A model generated the notes under the pieces. The model searched no databases. It was not told the DNA's origin and saw only the letters and a program-made list of their open reading frames with translations. From Leptospira perdikensis (GTDB lineage Bacteria > Spirochaetota > Leptospiria > Leptospirales > Leptospiraceae), in NCBI RefSeq assembly GCF_004769575.1, contig NZ_RQGA01000003.1, forward strand, positions 1-64,000: a stretch of DNA of 64,000 nucleotides, read 5' to 3'. Below are positions 1-6,080 of this stretch, in pieces. The position numbers and the translations under genes are program-made. The first letter of the stretch is position 1, and the number at the start of each line of letters is the position of its first letter.

Positions 1-1342
1 CAATCTTTGTTCTTAGAATTTGTTTTTGAATTTTATTCAAAATTTTAATTAAGGATTTATTATTATTCAATTTAATGTCTTTTCTTAACATTTTAATATA
101 AGTCAATTTACTAAAATCTTTAGAATCAAATTTTTTGGAATTCTCTAGAACTTTAAAATTAGAAATAAAATCTTTAATGTTTTTTAATTCTTTAATCGCT
201 TCAAAATAGACATTTAAATTAAAATCTGTTTTATTAGAACAGTAGAAGTGATATAAAGAAAATCGAAGAAAACTGGAATTAAAATATGTTTCGACTTCCC
301 CAATAAATATAGCTCTATCTCTGCTCGTAGAAAACTTTTCGTTACTAATTGTAAAGAATGGTTGGATATTCACCGTAGAACGAATTTTTTTTAATCTCAA
401 CAGGTTTCTAACCAAAATATCTGATATGGTAAAATGAAAGCGGTTATCTTGACCCATAAAAAAATACAAATCAATCTTAACTTTCCGAATTGTATTAAAG
501 AATGAATTTATAGAATTTAAACGTAAAGATTCAAATATTCCTGTATAATATGCCCATACGGCTTCAAACCACAAAGGAATACTTAAATCACTAACAGAAC
601 TGTTTTTGATTTTTAATCCAAATTTGAAGATTTTTGTAATCTCTAAACTAGAAAATTGATTTGATCGAAGCCATTGGATTGCCAAAGATTTAATTCTTTT
701 TGGCCAATTTTGTTTATTAATTATCCTTTCTAATTTATCATTTTGATTTTTAAAATTAATAGAATATGATTGTGACGGTCTTAAAACTAATTTTTCTTTC
801 GACTGATAGTGCTTAGGGTTGATTAATTTAATATGTTGAATTAGTTCGCCACAATTTTCACAAGTACCAGCATCCGTTTCTTTTCCACATTTATAACATT
901 CTCCAATAGCTAAAGAATCAGATATAAAGGAATCTTCTTTTTCTGAATACAATTGATAACTATCATTCATAGTTACTTTATTTGACTTTTTTAAATTTTC
1001 CAGTATAGAGTTACTCATATTGGAATGAGTTTCAGAAGATGTTCTAATGAATTGATCCATTTTAATACTCAGAAAACTAAGACTTTTATGAATACGATTC
1101 GTATAAAAATCCAAGGATTCAGTAAGAGGAACATTATTTAGGAATGATTTTTTTAAAGCATACGTATTGTTCTCGTCTGAACCTGCTATCGTAATTACCC
1201 GAGAAGACGGATATAGTTTTTCAATCACTCTACTGAATATATCGGCCGGTAAATATACACCGGCAATATGACCAAAATGTAAATCGCCATTTGCACAAGG
1301 AGGTGGCAAATAAACCACCTTTAACGATTTATTCTTTTTCAT
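1..1342 (-). CDS. Methionyl-tRNA-synthetase-like protein, probable hydrazine synthetase ligase subunit (partial, 3' end outside window)
   Basis: An open frame starts at ATG 1342 and runs off the left edge (447 codons visible). It reads as a class I synthetase of the MetRS type: HFGH (HIGH motif) at residues 22-25, a zinc knuckle with Cys at about 149, 152, 161 and 164, and KFSTS (KMSKS motif) at 336-340. The segment before HFGH reads PPPCANGD where E. coli MetRS has ALPYANG, so the methionine-pocket Leu13 and Tyr15 positions appear to be Pro and Cys. The start overlaps the preceding gene by 14 nt, which suggests translational coupling. MetRS-like domains in hydrazine synthetases (Spb40 type) activate an amino acid for joining to an N-hydroxylated lysine. 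Given the neighbours, I infer that role rather than tRNA charging. A genuine second MetRS remains possible, and the C-terminal anticodon-binding region cannot be seen. Confidence 0.8.
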   Translation of the reverse strand, partial: MKKNKSLKVVYLPPPCANGDLHFGHIAGVYLPADIFSRVIEKLYPSSRVITIAGSDENNTYALKKSFLNNVPLTESLDFYTNRIHKSLSFLSIKMDQFIRTSSETHSNMSNSILENLKKSNKVTMNDSYQLYSEKEDSFISDSLAIGECYKCGKETDAGTCENCGELIQHIKLINPKHYQSKEKLVLRPSQSYSINFKNQNDKLERIINKQNWPKRIKSLAIQWLRSNQFSSLEITKIFKFGLKIKNSSVSDLSIPLWFEAVWAYYTGIFESLRLNSINSFFNTIRKVKIDLYFFMGQDNRFHFTISDILVRNLLRLKKIRSTVNIQPFFTISNEKFSTSRDRAIFIGEVETYFNSSFLRFSLYHFYCSNKTDFNLNVYFEAIKELKNIKDFISNFKVLENSKKFDSKDFSKLTYIKMLRKDIKLNNNKSLIKILNKIQKQILRTKI

Positions 1343-1970
1343 TTCTTAGAGACCCGAATACCAAACAAAACTGAGCAGAAAAATAAGTGAGTAGAATCGT
1401 AGCATTCCAAAAAGCAGAGATGATATGATTTAAGCGGATATAAGCAAGCAGCGTATCAGAAAAAATAAATAAGGTTGCTCCGATATAAAGTAAAAAATAT
1501 TTTTTGTCTCTATTTGAAAAAACAGCATATCCCATAGACATCAAGGCAAAGATATATATGATTACAGGAATCACTAAACTTTTATCTACTTTAGTTATAA
1601 ACAAAGTAATTGCAAAAATTCCATAAACACAAAATCCAACAATACTCGATATCGAAATCGTATTTCTGTTAAGGAATATATAAGTATATATTCCTTGGGC
1701 TACAATATATAGTATCAAACCCAAGGAAAAAAGTTTTGGGAACAACAAACAAATGTCACCAAACAAAATTAATACCAACGTTATCAAAAAGAATGAAAAT
1801 TTATTATCAAATAACAAACTCTTTCTATATTTAACTAGATAACCAATTAAAATTAGTGTTGGGATAATTTTTGTAGGAATTAAATTTGATCGATCAGTTA
1901 GTATTCCATCTAATAGAATATGACCTAATACAGAAAAAAAGAATAGAATTGTCCAAATATATTTTTTCAA
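1329..1970 (-). CDS. YhhN/TMEM86-family integral membrane protein
   Basis: 213 residues with about eight hydrophobic segments. The pattern fits the YhhN family (TMEM86-like; some eukaryotic members are lysoplasmalogenases): a GDICLLFPKLF motif near residue 70 and FSDTLLAY near residue 170. The start is TTG at 1970, directly after the stop of the acetyltransferase gene. It is supported by AGGAG eight bases upstream, and no ATG lies nearby. It overlaps the MetRS-like gene by 14 nt. Its job in this operon is unknown. It could act on a lipid-linked product or serve in export or immunity, but nothing in the sequence decides this. Confidence 0.8.
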   Translation of the reverse strand: MKKYIWTILFFFSVLGHILLDGILTDRSNLIPTKIIPTLILIGYLVKYRKSLLFDNKFSFFLITLVLILFGDICLLFPKLFSLGLILYIVAQGIYTYIFLNRNTISISSIVGFCVYGIFAITLFITKVDKSLVIPVIIYIFALMSMGYAVFSNRDKKYFLLYIGATLFIFSDTLLAYIRLNHIISAFWNATILLTYFSAQFCLVFGSLRNEKE

Positions 1971-2540
1971 TTACAAAACTCCTGTTTGAAAATATGTATT
2001 AATGTGTTTTTCAAAAAAAAGGATTTCTTCTTTATTAAATCCTTGTTTCAAATTCCTTTCAAAAATATGAATACCGCAATGAGCATTTCGAATAAATGCT
2101 ACTGCCGGTAATATACCAAGAAAATTCAAAACTCGTTTTGTAGCTCTGAGACTTGCTGTGTTAGATTCTAAAACGAAAGAAAATATTTTATCTTTTCCTA
2201 AAGAAGAAGCAACTTTAATGATACCAAGTAATAATCGCGCTCCGATTAAACTCTTTCTATGAATACGTTTTACATAAACTCCCAACTGGCAAAATTCACT
2301 GATTTCCGGAGCTAATATAAATTCACCAATATGAGCAAATCCTCTAATTTCATTATTCAACTTTTCGATAATCAAGGATTGATTGTTAACTTTTTCTATC
2401 AGCCAATCAGGTGGATGATTAACATCTAATTTACTTTCATAGGCAACTGAAGGATTTTCATCGTCAATACATTCATTATAAATTTCAATTATCTCATTTA
2501 GGTCAGTACGATTACCAAATCTAATTTCAATATCATTCAT
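1971..2540 (-). CDS. GNAT-family N-acetyltransferase
   Basis: 189 residues. The N-terminus resembles phosphinothricin-acetyltransferase-type GNATs (I-R-x-G-x-R-x-D-L-x-x-I then IYNECI), followed by the central strand/loop LGVYVKRIHRKSLIGARLL, which fits the acetyl-CoA pyrophosphate-binding region, and a C-terminal helix with N-x-A-S-x-R-A. It sits one base after the preceding small gene, with GAGG 13 nt upstream of ATG 2540. In known hydrazine pathways an acetyltransferase often protects or tunes the free hydrazine. A similar role here is inference. Family assignment is good; the substrate is not known. Confidence 0.8.
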   Translation of the reverse strand: MNDIEIRFGNRTDLNEIIEIYNECIDDENPSVAYESKLDVNHPPDWLIEKVNNQSLIIEKLNNEIRGFAHIGEFILAPEISEFCQLGVYVKRIHRKSLIGARLLLGIIKVASSLGKDKIFSFVLESNTASLRATKRVLNFLGILPAVAFIRNAHCGIHIFERNLKQGFNKEEILFFEKHINTYFQTGVL

Positions 2541-2541
2541 A

Positions 2542-2877
2542 TTAATTATAATCCTCTAAATGGAGATGGTAGAAGTTTTTCTTTGAAAAGCTAAGCTCTT
2601 TAGTTGGCCAAGAATCGATTTCAAAAATTTTATTTAGATTCATTTTTTGGAAAAATTCAACCAGTTCAAAATCATGGTCATAACAAGATATAATAAGCAC
2701 TGTATAAATTTTTTCTTCTCTTAATGAATGGATAAATTCATTTAGAAATGAGAATATCACACCCTCACCAACTTTATTAACTAATTCTAAGTCGAACATA
2801 GCAGTTTTTTTAGCTATCTCTGATTTTGAAATAGGTCTTATGTTAAATTTAAAGTTTTCTACCGATTGAATCGTCAT
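2542..2877 (-). CDS. Hypothetical protein, possible shortened GNAT-like domain
   Basis: 111 residues, AT-rich coding like its neighbours. ATG at 2877 overlaps the stop of the FAD oxidoreductase gene (ATGA), so it is almost certainly translated with it. The N-terminus (FNIRPISKSEI) resembles the first strand and helix of GNAT proteins. The middle (GEGVIFSFLNEFIHSL, then VLIIS, then ELVEFFQKMNL) resembles the last half of a GNAT fold. The central strands are missing or very short. It could be a degenerate or accessory acetyltransferase paired with the next gene, or an unrelated small protein. No catalytic residues were recognised. Confidence 0.6.
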   Translation of the reverse strand: MTIQSVENFKFNIRPISKSEIAKKTAMFDLELVNKVGEGVIFSFLNEFIHSLREEKIYTVLIISCYDHDFELVEFFQKMNLNKIFEIDSWPTKELSFSKKNFYHLHLEDYN

Positions 2878-3950
2878 ATATTTATTGTTATGCCTTCTTC
2901 AGGATTTATTTCCGTTTCGTTCCAGATTTCTTTTGATAAAGTATTAAAGTTTGCGTATTGATTTTCTAATATACTGAAAATATATTTTTTTGCTAAGGAT
3001 GGAGCATATTTGAAGCCACTTCCATTCATCGGTGGTACCGAAAAAATGTTTGTACCCTTATTAAGGGAAATTAACTGATCAATTGGAAAGTTTTTATAGT
3101 GAGGATTATAGGAATCGAATCCTATTGATTTTAATTTTATACTTTTAAAAACCTTATTCGAAAAGTTGAAATTTTTATTTATTAGTTGAAATGCCAATGT
3201 ATTTTCTTCGGCGCTAAGTTTCGCACAGTCCAAATGAATTTTTTTGGCTTCTATATAAGATTTGATATCAACACATAACAAAGATCGTTTAAATTGATTA
3301 ATATATACAAAACTGTCTAATTTAGGACAGACATGTAGCCCTGGTTCACAATACAAATCTTTGGAATTTAATTCAAAGATTGTGATTTTTTTTGTTAAAA
3401 AACTTTTGAATAACGAACTAAACCACGGACCTATTGCGAATATTATTTTTTTAGTTTTTAACCTATGTTTATTGGATATTGAAACAGTGACAATGTTTTC
3501 AATTTTTGATTCCGCAATGGTTAAATTTTCGAAATCCTTTATATAGATTAATTTTTGTTTAATTATTTCATGATTTAATTTTCTTAAAACGTCATGAGAA
3601 TCTAATTTATACCCCTCGCCAGCGTTTATTTTTGATAGCGATGAATGATTAGAAAATAAGGATTGATCTGAATTTTTATCTTCTTCCTTTTTTTCATTTA
3701 TATAACTATAGACTGAAAATGCTTCTAATTTGTTTTGTAGTAAATTTTGATAAAAATTTATAGATTCGTGAATATAATTTGAATTAAAACTACCTATAAA
3801 TTGTACAAATGCTTCTGATCTATAACTTGAAGAAATTTTTTTAAAATTTCGTTTTCCGATTAAACAAACTTTAATTTTGTTTTTGGCCGCGAAATGTGCC
3901 ATTAACTTTCCAAATAATCCATCACCGATGATTATTAGATCAAAATCCAT
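2874..3950 (-). CDS. DAO-type FAD-dependent oxidoreductase (glycine-oxidase-like)
   Basis: 358 residues from ATG 3950. A longer frame reaches 4016, but the dinucleotide-binding motif (LIIIGDGLFGKLMA) starts four residues after this ATG, and only one base then separates it from the cupin stop. The C-terminal part carries the FAD-closing signature PPMNGSGFKYAPSLAKK, typical of D-amino-acid/glycine oxidase relatives. In the s56-p1 pathway the DAO-type enzyme Spb39 oxidatively cleaves N6-(carboxymethylamino)lysine to hydrazinoacetic acid and an aminoadipate semialdehyde. The position of this gene between the cupin and acetyltransferase genes makes that role likely here (inference). The middle is divergent and Lys-rich, in keeping with the island's base composition. 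Confidence 0.85.
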   Translation of the reverse strand: MDFDLIIIGDGLFGKLMAHFAAKNKIKVCLIGKRNFKKISSSYRSEAFVQFIGSFNSNYIHESINFYQNLLQNKLEAFSVYSYINEKKEEDKNSDQSLFSNHSSLSKINAGEGYKLDSHDVLRKLNHEIIKQKLIYIKDFENLTIAESKIENIVTVSISNKHRLKTKKIIFAIGPWFSSLFKSFLTKKITIFELNSKDLYCEPGLHVCPKLDSFVYINQFKRSLLCVDIKSYIEAKKIHLDCAKLSAEENTLAFQLINKNFNFSNKVFKSIKLKSIGFDSYNPHYKNFPIDQLISLNKGTNIFSVPPMNGSGFKYAPSLAKKYIFSILENQYANFNTLSKEIWNETEINPEEGITINI

Positions 3951-3951
3951 C

Positions 3952-4284
3952 CTATGTTTGTTTCCACCAAATTGAAAACAGAATACATTCTTCTGTTTCA
4001 TTATTTGTGAATTCATGAAACTCGTGGGGATCAGTGTAAATCATATCACCATTATTAAGAACCAAAGTTTGATTATTGATAGATGCACTTAAACGTGATC
4101 CTTGAAATAATATAAATATTTCTGATTCGTCGTGGTTGTGTTTTTTTATAGTCTCACCACATGATATTTTAGTAATTGCCATCTCAAATGGGGCCTGGTT
4201 TAACTCTGAAAAAAGATTATTAATTCTTGTTGCCCATACACCATAATCTTTTTCGAAAAGATATTCTTTTGATTTTAATTTCAT
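3952..4284 (-). CDS. Single-domain cupin, probable N-N bond-forming subunit
   Basis: 110 residues, one cupin barrel. Motif 1 is complete: G43 followed by H49-x-H51-x3-E55 and G62. Motif 2 is G79-D80, P86 and H90 with N94, so a full 3-His/1-Glu metal site is present. ATG 4284 overlaps the hydroxylase stop by four bases (ATGA). Many small cupins look like this alone, but next to a lysine N-hydroxylase and a MetRS-like gene it matches the cupin half of hydrazine synthetases such as Spb40. There the metal cupin rearranges an aminoacyl ester of N-hydroxylysine to form the N-N bond. In the known enzymes cupin and MetRS-like domains share one chain; here they are separate. Confidence 0.85.
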   Translation of the reverse strand: MKLKSKEYLFEKDYGVWATRINNLFSELNQAPFEMAITKISCGETIKKHNHDESEIFILFQGSRLSASINNQTLVLNNGDMIYTDPHEFHEFTNNETEECILFSIWWKQT

Positions 4285-5576
4285 TTACTGATTACTTCTT
4301 TTAACATTAAACTTTTTGCAATGATATTGGCTCTATTGGCTATTACGCTGATAAGCGAATCTGATATTCCATGGCTACTCTCGGAATACCCTTGTAAAAA
4401 TATTTTTGAATTCGATGGAACATTGAATTTTACAGAGTAATCGCGATTTAATTCAATTTCACCATTATTCTTTTGTTCTAATAAATCATTAAATCCGATG
4501 AAGTATTTATTTTTTATGAAAACTTGGTCATAACCAGTTGATAATATAATATAATCAACTTCTTCGATTTTGTTATTTCCTGTTAGTTTATCTTTATATG
4601 TTAGATTTATTTTATTATCACGTGTCCTTTCCACTTTTTCTATTTCAGTCATTGAAAGGATAGTTGCTTTATCACTCTTTTCAATATGACGCATATGATA
4701 TAATTTTGTATAAATTTCTTCTATTAAATCGGAATCAACGACAGAATAATTTGTATTAGAAAGATTATTTAAAATTTCTTTCTGATAGTTTTTTTCTAAC
4801 TGAAAGAATATATCAACAAATTCAGGGTTAAACACTTGGTTTCGAAAAGGAGAGGAATCAGACGGATTATAACCATATCCTCTAATAAAATTATACAATT
4901 TTACATTTGAACCCATGTTCTCGATGAGATGGTTAAAAATTTCGGCTGCACTTTGACCAGCACCGACGATTGCCACTTTGCAAATTCCATCTTTTTCTTG
5001 TTTTGTTTTTTCGAATAAATCTGTAGAAGTAAATTTATCAGAATGTATAATTGATACACCATCATATTCATGGGAAAAAATTTCTGGTATTTTGGGACTT
5101 CTTCCAGATGCCAGAATAATATTCTTTGCATCTACATTAAATTCTTCATTATCAATTATATAATTAACATTAAAATATTGAATTTCTCCAGATTTGACCA
5201 CTGGATTAATTTGTTTGATATAGGAATTATAAATAACATAATCAGAGAATTTATTGGCGGCCCAAGTCAAATAATCATTAAATTCAAACCTTGACGGACA
5301 ACTAATATTAAGATTGATAAAGTCTAATAACCTTCCGTTTTCATTCAGATAGTTTATGAATGTAAATTTGCTACACGGATTGATAAGTGTTACTAAATCT
5401 TTGAGAAAATGGATTTGTAAATTTGTGTTTGGAAGCAACAAGCCAGGTTGCCAAACAAAAGATTTCTTTTTCTCAATGAACTTTACTTTTTTGTTTTCAA
5501 ATACATTTAATTCATGCATTTGAATAGCCAAAGCTAAATTAGATGGGCCGAAGCCTATACCTAGTATGTCTAACAT
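4281..5576 (-). CDS. L-lysine/L-ornithine N-monooxygenase (SidA/IucD/PvdA family)
   Basis: 431 residues, a normal length for the family. The FAD motif GIGFGPSNLAL is at residues 6-16, the hallmark LKDLVTL block follows near residue 60, the NADPH motif VGAGQSAAE is near residue 205, and LSTGYD is near residue 345. These enzymes hydroxylate the side-chain amine of lysine or ornithine using NADPH and O2. Most serve hydroxamate siderophores, but no siderophore synthetase is visible. The cupin, DAO and MetRS-like neighbours point to feeding N6-hydroxylysine into N-N bond formation. Lysine rather than ornithine is an inference from that pathway. ATG 5576 lies four bases after a 28-bp hairpin and has no visible Shine-Dalgarno sequence. 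Confidence 0.92.
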   Translation of the reverse strand: MLDILGIGFGPSNLALAIQMHELNVFENKKVKFIEKKKSFVWQPGLLLPNTNLQIHFLKDLVTLINPCSKFTFINYLNENGRLLDFINLNISCPSRFEFNDYLTWAANKFSDYVIYNSYIKQINPVVKSGEIQYFNVNYIIDNEEFNVDAKNIILASGRSPKIPEIFSHEYDGVSIIHSDKFTSTDLFEKTKQEKDGICKVAIVGAGQSAAEIFNHLIENMGSNVKLYNFIRGYGYNPSDSSPFRNQVFNPEFVDIFFQLEKNYQKEILNNLSNTNYSVVDSDLIEEIYTKLYHMRHIEKSDKATILSMTEIEKVERTRDNKINLTYKDKLTGNNKIEEVDYIILSTGYDQVFIKNKYFIGFNDLLEQKNNGEIELNRDYSVKFNVPSNSKIFLQGYSESSHGISDSLISVIANRANIIAKSLMLKEVISK

Positions 5577-5580
5577 GATT

Positions 5581-5608
5581 TAAATCTAAATTCTTTAATT
5601 TAGATTTA
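5581..5608. promoter_or_regulatory. Perfect inverted repeat (12-bp arms, 4-nt loop) just before the N-monooxygenase start
   Basis: Arms 5581-5592 and 5597-5608 are exact reverse complements (TAAATCTAAATT / AATTTAGATTTA) around CTTT. The stem ends four bases before ATG 5576 and occupies the place where a ribosome-binding site should be. The stop codon of the 40-residue upstream ORF lies at the loop. A ribosome finishing that peptide would open the stem, which could control translation of the monooxygenase. A DNA operator is the alternative. Confidence 0.6.
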
Positions 5609-5717
5609 GAAAAGATTTGGTATATAACAAGAAATAAAGAAACAAGAGCAGCAAAACTCCAGTTAAACTGGCAAGAGAGATAAACGTATTTTTTAAATTT
5701 AGCATATTAATTTTCAT
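5595..5717 (-). CDS. Small single-span membrane peptide (40 aa), leader of the N-monooxygenase operon
   Basis: ATG 5717 to TAA 5595, 40 codons. The product starts MKINMLNLKN and then has one strongly hydrophobic stretch (about residues 12-32, rich in Leu and Phe), ending TKSFLNLN. It is co-directional with the monooxygenase gene and ends 18 bases before its ATG, inside the perfect hairpin. Upstream there is only a weak GATTTGG ribosome-binding site. It could be a real small membrane protein or a leader peptide that controls translation downstream. It could also be chance in AT-rich DNA, so confidence is moderate. Confidence 0.4.
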   Translation of the reverse strand: MKINMLNLKNTFISLASLTGVLLLLFLYFLLYTKSFLNLN

Positions 5718-5767
5718 CCAAATCAATAACTAACAATAATTATCTGTTAGTTTATTAATTATTCTTG

Positions 5768-5798
5768 ATACTAGGTTTTTTATGACCTAATTTGTCAA
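5768..5798 (-). promoter_or_regulatory. Candidate promoter of the hydrazine-type operon
   Basis: A TTGACA -35 box lies at 5798-5793 and TAGTAT at 5773-5768, with a 19-bp spacer, which is longer than ideal. A short inverted repeat (TAGGT/ACCTA at 5772-5776 and 5785-5789) lies between and over the boxes and could bind a regulator. Transcription would start near 5762, about 45 bases before the small ORF. Confidence 0.35.
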
Positions 5799-5906
5799 TT
5801 TTTTTTTGTATAAGTCTTCCCGATCGCTTCATTCACTGATTTTAAAGATGAATACTATACTTTAAATTAACAAAGTTTTGACTTTAATTTATATAGATTA
5901 TCTTAT

Positions 5907-5922
5907 TTTGGTATATACCAAA
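5907..5922. promoter_or_regulatory. Perfect 16-bp palindrome, possible operator
   Basis: TTTGGTATATACCAAA is exactly self-complementary. It lies about 110 bp upstream of the candidate -35 box of the minus-strand operon. The half TTTGGTATATA occurs again at about 5615-5626 inside the small ORF. A dimeric regulator could bind here; no regulator gene is visible in the window. Confidence 0.35.
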
Positions 5923-6080
5923 GTTTTAAATCGTTAAATATAATAGTTTCTAGGAAGAAATTGGGAATCGGAAAGATTCAAATTACCTATTAGCCAACAT
6001 TAGTCGACAAAAAGAAAGAAGTTCCTGAATTCATTTTTGCTTTTTTAAGGACAATCTGTACTTTAGGAGAGATTGGAAAT

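Larger units (their letters stand above)
5718..6080. other. AT-rich intergenic region upstream of the hydrazine-type operon
   Basis: No convincing gene is seen on either strand in these 363 bases. It contains the candidate promoter at 5768-5798 and the 16-bp palindrome at 5907-5922. The right part (about 5950-6080) is the trailer of the ankyrin-protein gene and shows no clear terminator hairpin. Confidence 0.6.

Noticed and set aside
4281..5576. Reading the N-monooxygenase as a hydroxamate siderophore gene
   Set aside because: No NIS or NRPS synthetase is visible; the cupin, DAO and MetRS-like neighbours fit hydrazine formation better. It stays the main alternative if genes left of the window are siderophore-related.
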